Made by a program: the position numbers and the translations under genes
DNA from: Ancylobacter dichloromethanicus
GTDB taxonomy: Bacteria > Pseudomonadota > Alphaproteobacteria > Rhizobiales > Xanthobacteraceae
Direction of reading: 5' to 3'
Length of the DNA: 64,000 nucleotides
Assembly (NCBI RefSeq): GCF_018390645.1
Contig: NZ_JAHBGC010000038.1
Span: 141,911 to 205,910 of the forward strand
Shown: piece by piece, positions 18,908-27,842 of the stretch
Numbering within the stretch: position 1 is the stretch's first letter
Layout: every line of letters starts with the position of its first letter
The notes under the pieces: model-generated
Told to the model about the DNA's origin: nothing
Seen by the model: the letters and a program-made list of their open reading frames with translations, nothing else
Databases searched by the model: none

Positions 18908-19213
18908 TCATCTCCCGCTCCCCTCGACATCCGGGCGGGAATTTTCGGGTCTGGGCTCGCCGGCCTTGTAGGTGGTGACTAAGAAATCGCTCACCGTGTC
19001 GCGCAGGGCGTTGAAATAGCGGCCGCAGCCATGGATGTGGCGCCAGCGCTCGGCGTGCAGGCCCTTGGGGTTGGTGCGGTTGTAGAGGAAATCCGCCCAT
19101 TCCTGGTCGGTGAGGGCGGAAGGGTCGGCGGGGCGGGCGATATGCGCCTCGCCGCCATAGCGGAACTCGGTTTCCGGCCGGGCGCCGCACCAGGGGCAGG
19201 TGATGATGAGCAT
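18908..19213 (-). CDS. soxD: Sarcosine oxidase delta subunit
   Basis: The 101-residue zinc-binding subunit starts MLIITCPWCGARPETEF. Zinc ligands Cys-6, Cys-9, His-59 and Cys-63 (RHIHGC) are all present and sit at the positions known for the Corynebacterium enzyme. It stabilises the heterotetramer. It lies between soxB and soxA as in most sox operons, although both flanking spacers hold palindromic repeats. Confidence 0.95.
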   Translation of the reverse strand: MLIITCPWCGARPETEFRYGGEAHIARPADPSALTDQEWADFLYNRTNPKGLHAERWRHIHGCGRYFNALRDTVSDFLVTTYKAGEPRPENSRPDVEGSGR

Positions 19214-19241
19214 GGCTCAGATCCTCGGCGCGGATGAACGA

Positions 19242-19350
19242 CCATCCTTCGAGGCCGCCTGCGGCGGCACCTCAGGATGACGTTGTTCTGGGAGAGAAAG
19301 AGCGGCGTCATCCTGAGGTGCCCGGCGGCACGCCGGGCCTCGAAGGATGG
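19242..19350. repeat. Long composite palindrome between soxB and soxD
   Basis: The outer arms CCATCCTTCG (19242) and CGAAGGATGG (19341-19350) and the inner arms CACCTCAGGATGACG and CGTCATCCTGAGGTG (about 19268-19320) form a giant hairpin. The halves are those of the 8548-8646 element swapped inside out. Confidence 0.8.
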
Positions 19351-19381
19351 GGCTGCGGGAACGGTTCATGACCCTCTCCCC

Positions 19382-20632
19382 TCAATGCGCGACGGCGGCG
19401 GCCGCCGCTTCGTCGATCAGGAAGCCATCGCGGAAACGCTCCAGCGTGAAGGGGGCGTTGATGGCGTGCGGGGCGTCGCGGGCGATGGTGTGGGCGAAGA
19501 CATGGCCCGAGCCCGGGGTCGCCTTGAAGCCGCCGGTGCCCCAGCCGCAATTCACATAGAGGCCCGGCACCGGGGTTTTGGCGATGATCGGCGAGCGGTC
19601 CGGCGTCACGTCGACGATGCCGCCCCAGTTGCGCAGCATGCGCAGGCGCCGGAACTGCGGCACCAGTTCGCAGATGGCGTCCAGCGTGTGGGCGGCGATG
19701 TGCAGCGCGCCGCGCTGGGAATAGGAGGTGTAGGCGTCGGTGCCGGCGCCGATCACCATCTCGCCCTTGTCGGACTGCGAGATATAGGCGTGGATGGTAT
19801 TGCTCATGACAACGGTGGGGAAGGCCGGCTTTACCGGCTCCGACACCAGCGCCTGCAGCGGGTAGCTCTCCAGCGGCATGCGCAGCCCGGCCATCGCCAT
19901 CACCACGCTGGTGTGGCCGGCGGCGGAGACGCCGACCTTCTTCGCCCGGATGAAGCCGCGCGAGGTCTCGACGCCCTCGACCGCGCCGTCGGGGCCGCGG
20001 CGGATGCCCTTCACCTCGCAGTTCTGGATGATGTCGACGCCGCGCGAATCCGCCGCGCGGGCGAAGCCCCACGCCACCGCGTCGTGCCGCGCGGTGCCGC
20101 CGCGCCGCTGCAGGGCGCCGCCGATGATGGGGTAGCGCATGCTCTTGATGTTGAGCGGCGGGCAGAATTCCTTCACCTGCTCGGCATTCAGCCATTCATT
20201 GTCGACGCCGTTCAGCCGGTTGGCGTGGACGTGGCGCTTGAAGCTGATCTCGTCGTGGTGGTTGTGCGCCAGCATCAGCACGCCGCGCGCCGAATACATC
20301 ACATTGTAGTTGAGGTCCTGCGACAGGCCTTCCCACAGCTTCACCGCGTGCTCATACAGCGCCGCGCTCTCGTCGAACAAATAGTTGGAGCGCACGATGG
20401 TGGTGTTGCGGCCGGTATTGCCGCCGCCCAGCCAGCCGCGCTCGATCACCGCGACATTGGTGATGCCGTGCTCCTTGGCGAGGTAATAGGCGCACGCCAG
20501 CCCGTGCCCGCCGGCGCCGACGATGACGACGTCATATTCGGCCTTCGGCTCGGGATTGCGCCATTGCGGCTGCCAGCTCTTGTGGCCGCCAAGCGCGCGG
20601 CGGAACAGCTCGAAGCCGGAGAATTTCTGCAC
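19382..20632 (-). CDS. soxB: Sarcosine oxidase beta subunit
   Basis: The product is 416 residues when started at a GTG giving [18 protein letters not shown], the exact family start and length. Longer readings add an Arg-rich, unrelated extension. The FAD dinucleotide motif GAGGHG is at 39-44. His-183 in [13 protein letters not shown] corresponds, by family alignment, to the residue that carries covalent FMN. It is the catalytic subunit that oxidises sarcosine. It is first in the soxBDAG-sdaA-regulator unit. Two GGATGCGACA repeats lie 130-155 bases upstream. Confidence 0.94.
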   Translation of the reverse strand: MQKFSGFELFRRALGGHKSWQPQWRNPEPKAEYDVVIVGAGGHGLACAYYLAKEHGITNVAVIERGWLGGGNTGRNTTIVRSNYLFDESAALYEHAVKLWEGLSQDLNYNVMYSARGVLMLAHNHHDEISFKRHVHANRLNGVDNEWLNAEQVKEFCPPLNIKSMRYPIIGGALQRRGGTARHDAVAWGFARAADSRGVDIIQNCEVKGIRRGPDGAVEGVETSRGFIRAKKVGVSAAGHTSVVMAMAGLRMPLESYPLQALVSEPVKPAFPTVVMSNTIHAYISQSDKGEMVIGAGTDAYTSYSQRGALHIAAHTLDAICELVPQFRRLRMLRNWGGIVDVTPDRSPIIAKTPVPGLYVNCGWGTGGFKATPGSGHVFAHTIARDAPHAINAPFTLERFRDGFLIDEAAAAAVAH

Positions 20633-20763
20633 ATTCGCCTCCGACGCAAAGGTAGTGAGACACAAGGTCCGGCTCGCAGCGCTTCGGCCGCCTTCACCAC
20701 GATGACGTATGGTCGCGCGACACCCTTGCCGATGCGAGCATTGTTTCGGCGCTGGCGTTGAAC

Positions 20764-20785
20764 GGATGCGACATTGGATGCGACA
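20764..20785. promoter_or_regulatory. Tandem GGATGCGACA repeats upstream of soxB
   Basis: GGATGCGACA occurs at 20764-20773 and again at 20776-20785, offset by 12 bases. It matches the GGANNCGACA repeats upstream of gbcA. The sites are 130-155 bases upstream of the soxB start, where an activator would bind. A common betaine-responsive AraC-type regulator is the likely reader. Confidence 0.5.
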
Positions 20786-20909
20786 CCGCCGCCGCCGGCA
20801 CCTTGCCCGGCCTCGATCACGCGCTGGTGACGGATGTGTCCGGGCTTTCCTTGCGGAAGCCATGATCGCCCCCTACCTCCCTCAGCACCACAGCAACCCG
20901 GGACGCGCC

Positions 20910-21746
20910 ATGTTCAACAGCGGAAATTTCGACGCCAAGCGGCTCCTCGACCAGTTTCTCACGCCGCAGGCGGGCGGGCAGGGCGGCGTCCCGGCGCAGC
21001 AGGGTTCCCTCGGCGGTCTGCTGGGCGGGCTGACGGGTGGGCTGACCGGCAGTGCCAATGCGCAGCCCCCGGGCGCGACCTCGCGGCCTTCCGGCTCCGG
21101 CGACGTGGTCGGCCGCGCCAAGGAATATCTCGGCAATAATGGCGGCTCGCTCGCCTCCGGCGCCGCGGCCGGCGCGCTGGTCTCGCTGGTGCTCGGCAGC
21201 AAGGGCGGGCGCAAGATGGCCGGCAATGCCGTGGCGCTCGGCGGGCTCGCGCTGGTCGGCACGCTCGCCTACAAGGCCTACCAGAACTACCAGCAGGGCC
21301 AGCAGCCGCAGCAGACGGCGGCCGAGCCGGTGCCGGCGCAGCTTCCGCCGGCGCAGTCGCCGTTCCACCCGGCGCAGGCCGAGCGCACCCATTTCGACGT
21401 GACGCTGCTGCGCACCATGATCGCCGCCTCGCTCGCCGACGGGCATGTGGACGAGGCCGAGCGCGCCGCCATCTCCACCAAGCTCGGCGGGCAGGGCGCG
21501 CAGCTCGACGATGCCGAGCGCTTCCTCAGCCAGGAGCTGGGCGCGCCGGCGACCCCGGAAGCGCTCGCCGGCGACGCGGCCTCGCCCGAGCAGGCGGCGG
21601 AGATCTACATGACGGCGCTGCTCGCCATCGACGCCGACACCACCTCCGAGCGGGTGTTCCTCGCCCGGCTGGCGACGGCGCTCAAGCTCGACCCGGCGCT
21701 GGTGCCGCATCTGGAGGCCAGCGCCCGCGCCGCGCGCGCCGGCTGA
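20910..21746 (+). CDS. DUF533 (TerB-like) tellurite-resistance-family protein
   Basis: The product is 278 residues from MFNSGNFDAKRLLDQFL. An N-terminal linker is rich in Gly/Gln/Ser. A glycine-rich hydrophobic stretch at about 85-125 (SLASGAAAGALVSLVLGSKGGRKMAGNAVALGG) is followed by a helical TerB-like domain (about 165-270) with TMIAASLADGHVDEAERAAI and IDADTTSERVFLARLA. DUF533 proteins are inner-membrane-associated and of unknown function. It is divergent from soxB with a 277-base spacer and is followed by 179 bases before the outer-membrane gene. Confidence 0.85.
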   Translation: MFNSGNFDAKRLLDQFLTPQAGGQGGVPAQQGSLGGLLGGLTGGLTGSANAQPPGATSRPSGSGDVVGRAKEYLGNNGGSLASGAAAGALVSLVLGSKGGRKMAGNAVALGGLALVGTLAYKAYQNYQQGQQPQQTAAEPVPAQLPPAQSPFHPAQAERTHFDVTLLRTMIAASLADGHVDEAERAAISTKLGGQGAQLDDAERFLSQELGAPATPEALAGDAASPEQAAEIYMTALLAIDADTTSERVFLARLATALKLDPALVPHLEASARAARAG

Positions 21747-21843
21747 GGCGGCGCGGGGGGCTTGCTGGGCAGCAGAACCTTCGGTTCGCCGGGCGGCAAA
21801 GCCCCGTGGGCTTGCCGGAGGTAATCAAGGTTAAGCGTTAAGG

Positions 21844-21858
21844 TTAAGCCGCTCTTAA
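21844..21858. promoter_or_regulatory. CtrA-type box upstream of outer-membrane gene
   Basis: TTAAGCCGCTCTTAA is a perfect TTAA-N7-TTAA site; the minus strand reads TTAA-N7-TTAAC, the full alphaproteobacterial CtrA consensus. It lies 68 bases upstream of the start at 21926. Two more TTAA tetramers stand just upstream. Confidence 0.55.
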
Positions 21859-21925
21859 TCACTCGCGGGCACAGTGCAGCCGTCGAAGAACGCCGGGACG
21901 CTTCCGGCTCGTCGGGGATGGTTGC

Positions 21926-22624
21926 ATGCGTGTGGGCGGTATGGGGACGGTTCGTTCGGGTCTGCGCCCGGGAAGGGTGCTTGTGGCGGCGCTTGGCTTC
22001 GCTCTGCTGGCCGGTGCCGGCGCCGCGCGTGCGGCGGACTCCATCGACGACCTCGACGCCGACGACCTGCTGGCGCGGGCTCCCGAGATCGAGGACGCCC
22101 GGGCCTGGTATTTGCGCGGCGATATCGGCTACGTGTTCAACGAGGCGCCCGATGTGGCGGGGTTCGGTCCCGCGCCGCGCATCGACGATGCCGGGGTGTT
22201 CGGCATCGGCGTCGGCGTGCGGCTGAGCGACCTGGTGCGGGTCGACCTCACCGCCGACTATCGCAGCCCGGCGGACATCTCGTTTCGCGGCCTGTCGGGC
22301 GAGGTCCGCGCGACCGCGCTGCTGGCCAATGCCTATCTCGACCTCGGCACCTGGCATGGGGTGACGCCCTATGTCGGGGCGGGCCTCGGCGCCAGCCATG
22401 TTTCCATTTCCGACATCGGTTTCACCGGTGCCGGCGACGCGCAGGGCTGGGGCTTTGCCTGGGCGGTGATGGCGGGGGCCGCCGTCACCCTGGCGCCGAA
22501 CTGGCAGCTCGACATCGGCTACCGCTATCTCGGCGTCGAAAGCGCCGCCGTTGGCGGCCTATTGTCCGATTTCAGCCAGAGCGCGCATGAGCTGCGGCTC
22601 GGCGTGCGCTATCTGTTCGACTGA
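21926..22624 (+). CDS. Outer-membrane beta-barrel protein (Omp31/OmpA-like porin family)
   Basis: The 232-residue protein has a signal peptide ending near ARAAD (about residue 37) and alternating amphipathic strands. These include WYLRGDIGYVFN, VFGIGVGVRLSDLVRVDLTADY, ALLANAYLDLG, VTPYVGAGLGASHV, WQLDIGYRYLGV and a terminal HELRLGVRYLFD ending in an aromatic-Asp pair. This is the usual eight-strand alphaproteobacterial outer-membrane barrel. A perfect CtrA-like box sits 68 bases upstream, suggesting cell-cycle control. Its role is probably structural or immune-reactive surface protein; no specific ligand can be inferred. Confidence 0.85.
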   Translation: MRVGGMGTVRSGLRPGRVLVAALGFALLAGAGAARAADSIDDLDADDLLARAPEIEDARAWYLRGDIGYVFNEAPDVAGFGPAPRIDDAGVFGIGVGVRLSDLVRVDLTADYRSPADISFRGLSGEVRATALLANAYLDLGTWHGVTPYVGAGLGASHVSISDIGFTGAGDAQGWGFAWAVMAGAAVTLAPNWQLDIGYRYLGVESAAVGGLLSDFSQSAHELRLGVRYLFD

Positions 22625-22637
22625 ACGGCTTCGCGCG

Positions 22638-23150
22638 TCAGAAGCTTTCGTCGGGATAGACGCCCCAGAGCCGCGCCTGCGGCACGAAGCCGTCAAGCCC
22701 GTGTCCGGTCACCTCCACCTCGCACCAGCCGGCGGCGCAGCTTTCCGGCCGCACCAGCACATCCGCCGCGAGATAGGCGAGCACGCGCGCCTTGTCCTCG
22801 GGGGCGGCCCGCAGGGCGACATTGTGCCCGCCCCGCAGGCGGATCGCCGCCGCCCGGCGCGGCGTGAGCAGGGCGCCGTGGATCCAGCCGATCTCACCGG
22901 TATTGTCGCGGATGCGGCGCCAATGGCCGAAGCGGTTGACCACCTCGACCGGCCAGCCGCGCCGGTGGAACACCCAGTGCACGGGGTAGCCGAGCCCCGG
23001 CCCCACGCGCACATTGGTGACGGCGTTCCGCAGCGCGGCGAAATAGGGCAGCTCGCGCCCGGCCTGGGCCGGGCCCCCGGACAGGAAGAGGGCCGCGAGG
23101 ACGAAAAGCGCCGTCGCACCCCCCATCCTCGGGACCTCGCTTCCCGCCAT
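22638..23150 (-). CDS. Exported SH3-domain protein
   Basis: The 170-residue protein has a signal peptide (GGATALFVLAALFLSGGPAQA, about 10-30). Two SH3-like repeats follow, the first from NVRVGPGLGYPVHWVFHRRGWPVEVV to WRRIRDNTGEIGWIHGALL and the second from LRAAPEDKARVLAYL to WCEVEVTGHGLDGFVPQ. This is the bacterial SH3_4 (DUF1058) family found in the periplasm of Hyphomicrobiales. It ends convergently with the beta-barrel gene (13-base gap) and lies 5 bases downstream of the IalB-like gene on the same strand, so the two probably form an operon. Confidence 0.82.
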   Translation of the reverse strand: MAGSEVPRMGGATALFVLAALFLSGGPAQAGRELPYFAALRNAVTNVRVGPGLGYPVHWVFHRRGWPVEVVNRFGHWRRIRDNTGEIGWIHGALLTPRRAAAIRLRGGHNVALRAAPEDKARVLAYLAADVLVRPESCAAGWCEVEVTGHGLDGFVPQARLWGVYPDESF

Positions 23151-23155
23151 GGTTC

Positions 23156-23659
23156 TCAGCGGCAGTTCTGCAGGATGCGGTTGGTCGCCGCGGTGACGCC
23201 GGAGAGCGAGAACACATAGCTGGTGTCGTTGCCGCGGCCCGACTTGGCGCTGACGTTCATCTGGCTCCCGGCCCGCAAGGCTTCGAGAAAGGCCGGCTCG
23301 CGCTCGGCCCGGCGCAGCCAGGCGCTGTTGCCCTCGGTCATCATCATGAAGGTGTCGTCGCCGATGCTGGCCACGACCTGCGAGCCGCTGGCGAAATTAT
23401 AGCCGGTCTGGAAGCTGACCTCGGTGCGTTGATTCCCGCCGTTCAGCGCCGTGACGAAGAATGTCACGTCACCATGCGTCAGGCGCTCCGGTCGTTTCGC
23501 GGTCGGCGCGCTGATCGCATAGCATTGCGGCTTGCCGTCGACGTTGAAGCGCCAGGCGCTCCAGTCCTTGTACTCGCCCAGCGAGGTCGGCGTCGAAGCC
23601 ATTGCGCCGCTGGTGGCCAGGAACATCACACTCAGTGCGATGGCGGTCCGTCCAATCAT
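23156..23659 (-). CDS. Invasion-associated locus B (IalB) family protein
   Basis: The 167-residue exported protein starts MIGRTAIALSVMFLATSGAMA. The mature part has WRFNVDGKPQCYAIS, DVTFFVTAL, TEVSFQTGYNF and a C-terminal TNRILQNC, consistent with the IalB family common in Hyphomicrobiales, which was named from Bartonella erythrocyte invasion. In free-living species the role is unknown. Two cysteines, near positions 46 and 166, could form a disulfide. A perfect CtrA-type box stands 54-68 bases upstream. Confidence 0.82.
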   Translation of the reverse strand: MIGRTAIALSVMFLATSGAMASTPTSLGEYKDWSAWRFNVDGKPQCYAISAPTAKRPERLTHGDVTFFVTALNGGNQRTEVSFQTGYNFASGSQVVASIGDDTFMMMTEGNSAWLRRAEREPAFLEALRAGSQMNVSAKSGRGNDTSYVFSLSGVTAATNRILQNCR

Positions 23660-23712
23660 GGGGGGAAGCCTCCTCTCGTCTGCGTTCGACTGGGAAGACT
23701 TGTCGCGGCGCG

Positions 23713-23727
23713 TTAAGACCGCGTTAA
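23713..23727. promoter_or_regulatory. CtrA-type box upstream of the IalB-like gene
   Basis: TTAAGACCGCGTTAA is a second perfect TTAA-N7-TTAA; on the minus strand, in gene orientation, it reads TTAACGCGGTCTTAAC. Its distance to the start codon (54-68 bases) is almost the same as for the site at 21844. Confidence 0.6.
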
Positions 23728-23873
23728 GGCAGAGGGCTTCGATGCGATCACAATAAGGACATCCGGACCGATTCACGCCGCATTTGCCGCGTCGGCGGGC
23801 CGAGGGCGGAGACGAAAACGGGCGGCCCCGCGGGGCCACCCGTGCTGTCCGGAGGTTTCAGAGGCGATGGCGC

Positions 23874-24479
23874 TCAGGCGCGCAGCAGCGGGTCCGGCTG
23901 CGGGCCGTGCAGCGTCCACTGGCGGCTGACGGTGTGGAAATGCACATCGCGCCCGCCCTTCGAGGTCAGGATCTCGCCGATCTCCGCGTCCCTGGCGGCG
24001 TCGGGCGCGTGCACCCAGAGCAGCAGGCCGCCATCGCCGATCTGCCGCGCGATGAAGGCGGCATGCTTGCGGCCGAAGACGCGAGCGAGGACGAGGCCGA
24101 CCACGCCGCCCGCCGCGGTGCTGCCGGCGGTGATGGCGATGGCGGGAATCAGCGCCGCGCCGCCGGTGCCGGCGACCAGCGCGGCGCACAGGCCCGCCAC
24201 CAGCGCCGGGCTGCCGACCAGCGCGGCCATGCCCTCGGCGCGGTCATCGGCCGGCACATAGGCGCCGCGCTCCGAATCGCCGGAATCCTCCAGCTCGCTG
24301 AGCGGCTTCAGCGAGAAGGCGCCGTGCGCGCCGAGAACGCTCATGTCCTTTTCCTCGAGGCCAAGCTGCAGCAGCGCGTCGACCGCGGCGTGAAGCGCGG
24401 CCTCCGAGCTGAAGACGGCCACGGCTTCGCGCTCGCTATATTCCGTCGTGACGTCGTCCAGGGTGTCGTTCGAGGTCAT
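23874..24479 (-). CDS. Hypothetical membrane protein with stress-protein-17M-like N-terminus
   Basis: The 201-residue protein has an N-terminal alpha/beta segment (AVAVFSSEAALHAAVDALLQLGLEEKDMSVLG) that resembles the general-stress-protein 17M/YflT fold. Two hydrophobic helices near 85-105 and 108-132, rich in Gly/Ala, follow, then a conserved tail with HAAFIARQIGDGGLLLWVHAPD. Proteins of this type are known as small integral-membrane or stress proteins of unknown function. It is divergent from serC with a 300-base spacer. Confidence 0.7.
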   Translation of the reverse strand: MTSNDTLDDVTTEYSEREAVAVFSSEAALHAAVDALLQLGLEEKDMSVLGAHGAFSLKPLSELEDSGDSERGAYVPADDRAEGMAALVGSPALVAGLCAALVAGTGGAALIPAIAITAGSTAAGGVVGLVLARVFGRKHAAFIARQIGDGGLLLWVHAPDAARDAEIGEILTSKGGRDVHFHTVSRQWTLHGPQPDPLLRA

Positions 24480-24725
24480 GGTGCGTCCTTCTTGGTGCTG
24501 TCCGTCCCGCAGATGCCGGATGGGAGCGTGGACGGCTTCCCTCCGGCATGCTGTCGCGGGCCGCCCTCCGGCGAGGGGCGAGCCGCGCGGCGAACAGTGT
24601 GCCGATCAGCGCGGGCGACGCTAGGGAAAATTGCGCCGCGTGGCGGCCTGTCGCGGCGGCCGGGGGAGGCGAGGGCCGCCGCGGCGCGAAAATGGCTTGC
24701 GTCGGCCGCCTGCCGGGAGTATCTC

Positions 24726-24776
24726 GCTCCTCGGGCTACCCCTCCCCACCGAGGGGCACCCATCTGGAAGGATGGT
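24726..24776 (+). ncRNA. Structured serC 5' leader (serC-motif-like) sequestering the ribosome site
   Basis: Hairpin 1 pairs GCTCCTCGG (24726-24734) with CCGAGGGGC (24749-24757) over 9 bp. Hairpin 2 pairs CCATC (24760-24764) with GATGG (24771-24775) around a 6-base loop that contains most of the GGAAGG ribosome site. Two hairpins just before serC match the description of the alphaproteobacterial serC leader motif. Whether it binds a ligand or a protein is not known from the sequence. Confidence 0.55.
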
Positions 24777-24780
24777 TATC

Positions 24781-25956
24781 ATGACGACTACCGCGCAGCC
24801 GGCTGTGAAGCCGGCCAATCCCAATTTTTCGTCCGGCCCCTGTGCCAAGCGTCCCGGCTGGACGCTGGAAGGCCTGAGCGACGCACCGCTCGGCCGCTCG
24901 CACCGGGCCAAGGTCGGCAAGGCGAAGCTGAAGCGCGCCATCGACCTCACCCGCGACATCCTCGAAATCCCCGCCGACTACCGCATCGGCATCGTTCCCG
25001 CTTCCGACACCGGCGCGGTCGAGATGGCGCTGTGGTCGCTGCTCGGCGCCCGCCCGGTCGACCTGCTGGCGTGGGAGAGCTTCGGCGAAGGCTGGGTGAC
25101 GGATGTGGTCAAGCAGCTCAAGCTCAAGGACGCCCGCGTCCTCAAGGCGCCCTATGGCGAACTGCCGGACCTGGCGCAGGTGAATTTCGACCATGACGTG
25201 GTGTTCACCTGGAACGGCACCACGTCAGGCGTGCGGGTGCCGAACGCCGACTTCGTCCCGGCCGACCGGCAGGGGCTGACCATCTGCGACGCCACCTCGG
25301 CCGCCTTCGCGCAGGATCTCGACTGGTCGAAGCTCGATGTGGTGACCTATAGCTGGCAGAAGGTGCTGGGCGGCGAGGCCGCGCACGGCATGCTGATCCT
25401 CTCGCCGCGCGCCGTCGAGCGGCTGGAGAGCTATGTCCCGGCCTGGCCGCTGCCGAAGATCTTCCGCCTGACCAAGGGCGGCAAGCTGATCGAGGGCACC
25501 TTCGAGGGCGAGACCATCAACACCCCGTCCATGCTCTGCGTCGAGGACTATCTCGACGCGCTTGGCTGGGCAAAGCAGGTCGGCGGGCTGAAGGGCCTGC
25601 AGGCGCGCTCGGACGCCAATTTCAAGGTGCTCGCCGACTATGTCGCGAAGACGCCGTGGATCGACTTCCTCGCCAAGGTGCCGGAGACCCGCTCCAACAC
25701 CAGCGTGTGCCTCGTGGTCGCCGACCCCGAGGTGAAGGCGCTGGCGCCCGACGCGCAGGCGGCCTTCGCCAAGGCGCTGGCGGCCGCGCTGGAAAAGGCC
25801 GGCGTCGCCTATGACATCGGCGCCTATCGCGACGCGCCGGCGGGCCTGCGCATCTGGGCCGGCGCCACGGTCGAGGCGTCCGATCTCGACGCCCTGCTGC
25901 CCTGGCTCGACTGGGCCTTCGAAAGCGCCAAGGCCGGCCTCAGGCAGGCGGCCTGA
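24781..25956 (+). CDS. serC: Phosphoserine aminotransferase
   Basis: The product is 391 residues. PLP-binding Lys-194 lies in [15 protein letters not shown], and [13 protein letters not shown] (15-27), [15 protein letters not shown] and [11 protein letters not shown] are typical of the long alphaproteobacterial SerC group. It converts 3-phosphohydroxypyruvate to phosphoserine. The ATG at 24781 is favoured over 24772 because GGAAGG (24766-24771) is then properly spaced. serA follows on the same strand after 229 bases. Confidence 0.93.
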   Translation: MTTTAQPAVKPANPNFSSGPCAKRPGWTLEGLSDAPLGRSHRAKVGKAKLKRAIDLTRDILEIPADYRIGIVPASDTGAVEMALWSLLGARPVDLLAWESFGEGWVTDVVKQLKLKDARVLKAPYGELPDLAQVNFDHDVVFTWNGTTSGVRVPNADFVPADRQGLTICDATSAAFAQDLDWSKLDVVTYSWQKVLGGEAAHGMLILSPRAVERLESYVPAWPLPKIFRLTKGGKLIEGTFEGETINTPSMLCVEDYLDALGWAKQVGGLKGLQARSDANFKVLADYVAKTPWIDFLAKVPETRSNTSVCLVVADPEVKALAPDAQAAFAKALAAALEKAGVAYDIGAYRDAPAGLRIWAGATVEASDLDALLPWLDWAFESAKAGLRQAA

Positions 25957-26185
25957 GCGTCTTTCGCAACGTCCCCGCCGCTGACGCAAGGGGACGGCGA
26001 AGGGGCTTCGGCTTCGGTCTTCGACGGCGAATGGCTTCCTCTCCCGGCCGCGTCTCGCCGTCGATTTCCTCCGTGCCAGGGCCCGACGAACGCTTCGTCG
26101 TCCTCTCCCGCCAGCGGCGGGAGCCCACATTCCCTCCCGCCGCGCGCGGGTCGCTCTCCCCCTTTGTACGCACAGGATGAAGCCC

Positions 26186-27772
26186 ATGGCTCCCCGCGTT
26201 CTCATTTCCGACGCTCTCTCGCCCGCCGCCGTGCAGATCTTCAAAGACCGCGGCATCGAGGTCGACTTCCAGCCGGCGCTGGGCAAGGACAAGGACAAGC
26301 TGGCCGAGATCATCGGCAATTATGACGGCCTCGCCATCCGCTCGGCCACCAAGGTGACGCCGAAGATCCTGGCCAGCGCGGCGCGGCTGAAAGTGGTCGG
26401 GCGCGCCGGCATCGGCGTCGACAATGTCGACATCCCGGCCGCCACCGCCAAGGGCGTGATCGTGATGAACACGCCGTTCGGCAACTCCATCACCACCGCC
26501 GAGCACGCCATCGCCATGATGTTCGCGCTGGCCCGCGAGATTCCCGCCGCCGACGCCTCCACCCAGGCCGGCAAGTGGGAGAAGAACCGCTTCATGGGCG
26601 TGGAACTGACCGCCAAGACGCTGGGCATCATCGGCTGCGGCAATATCGGCTCCATCGTCGCCGACCGCGCCCTCGGGCTGAAGATGAAGGTCATCGCCTT
26701 CGACCCGTTCCTCTCGCCCGAGCGGGCGCTCGACATCGGCGTGGAGAAGGTCGAGCTGGACGACCTGCTGGCCCGCGCCGACATCATCACCCTGCACACG
26801 CCGCTGACCGACAAGACCCGCAACGTGCTCTCGGCCGAGGCGATCGCCAAGACTCGGAAGGGCGTGCGCATCGTCAACTGCGCGCGCGGCGGGCTGGTCG
26901 ACGAGGCGGCGCTGGCGCAGGCGCTGGAGAGCGGCCATGTCGCGGGCGCGGCCTTCGACGTGTTCATCACCGAGCCGGCGACCGAGAACCCGCTGTTCGG
27001 CCATCCCAACGTGATCTGCACCCCGCATCTGGGCGCCTCCACCACCGAGGCGCAGGAGAATGTCGCGCTGCAGGTGGCCGAGCAGATGAGCGACTATCTG
27101 CTGCGCGGCGCCATTTCCAACGCGGTGAACTTCCCCTCGATCACGGCGGAGGAAGCCCCGAAGCTGAAGCCCTTCATCGAGCTGGCGGAGAAGCTCGGTT
27201 CCTTTGCCGGCCAGCTCACCGACACCGACATCCAGACCGTGCGCATCACCTATGACGGCGCGGTGGCGAGCCTGAAGATCAAGGCGCTGACCTCGGCGGC
27301 GGTGGCCGGCCTGCTGCGCCCGGCGCTGGCCGACATCAACGTGGTCTCGGCGCCCTCGATCGCCAAGGAGCGCGGCATCGTGGTGGAGGAGACCACCCGC
27401 GAGATCGCCGGCGACTATGAGAGCCTGATCACGCTCACCGTCATCACCGAGAAGATGGAGCGCTCGATCTCGGGCACGGTGTTCGCCGATGGGCGCCCGC
27501 GCATCGTCGACATCAAGGGCATCAAGGTGGATGCCGAGTTCGCGCCCTCGATGCTCTATGTCACCAATGAGGATCGTCCGGGCTTCGTCGGCAGCTTCGC
27601 CAGCCTGCTCGGCGACGCGGGCATCAACATCGCCACCTTCGCGCTCGGCCGCGACCGCCAGGGCGGCGACGCCATCGCGCTGGTCGAGGTCGACGGCAAG
27701 GTGCCGGCCGAACTGCTCGACAAGGTGCAGCAGCTTCCCTCGGTGAAGCAGGCCAGGCCGCTGGCGTTCTGA
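26186..27772 (+). CDS. serA: D-3-phosphoglycerate dehydrogenase (long form)
   Basis: The product is 528 residues from MAPRVLISDAL. It has an N-terminal substrate domain, an NAD-binding domain with GIIGCGNIGS (about 147-156), and VNCARGGLVDEAAL with the later His in PHLGAS. An allosteric-substrate-binding insert and a C-terminal ACT domain (about 455-528; LYVTNEDRPGFVGSFASLLGDAG) complete the type I enzyme. It starts serine synthesis from 3-phosphoglycerate. An in-frame ATG at 26177 is possible, but AGG at 26174-26176 is then too close, so 26186 is preferred. A strong bidirectional terminator follows. Confidence 0.95.
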   Translation: MAPRVLISDALSPAAVQIFKDRGIEVDFQPALGKDKDKLAEIIGNYDGLAIRSATKVTPKILASAARLKVVGRAGIGVDNVDIPAATAKGVIVMNTPFGNSITTAEHAIAMMFALAREIPAADASTQAGKWEKNRFMGVELTAKTLGIIGCGNIGSIVADRALGLKMKVIAFDPFLSPERALDIGVEKVELDDLLARADIITLHTPLTDKTRNVLSAEAIAKTRKGVRIVNCARGGLVDEAALAQALESGHVAGAAFDVFITEPATENPLFGHPNVICTPHLGASTTEAQENVALQVAEQMSDYLLRGAISNAVNFPSITAEEAPKLKPFIELAEKLGSFAGQLTDTDIQTVRITYDGAVASLKIKALTSAAVAGLLRPALADINVVSAPSIAKERGIVVEETTREIAGDYESLITLTVITEKMERSISGTVFADGRPRIVDIKGIKVDAEFAPSMLYVTNEDRPGFVGSFASLLGDAGINIATFALGRDRQGGDAIALVEVDGKVPAELLDKVQQLPSVKQARPLAF

Positions 27773-27789
27773 GGCAGGACGCCTGCACA

Positions 27790-27826
27790 AAAAGGCCCTC
27801 CGGAGCTGCTCCGGAGGGCCTTTTTC
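27790..27826. terminator. Bidirectional factor-independent terminator between serA and eda
   Basis: A 16-bp stem (27790-27805 with 27811-27826) has a 5-base loop, a core GGCCCTCCGGA, A5 on one flank and T5 on the other. It can end both convergent transcripts. Confidence 0.92.
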
Positions 27827-27842
27827 GTCCGGGCACCTCGCC

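Noticed and set aside
15733-18930. Longer soxA start at 18930
   Set aside because: The extra 54 residues are encoded by the REP-like element; the family start is MTNRFR at 18768.
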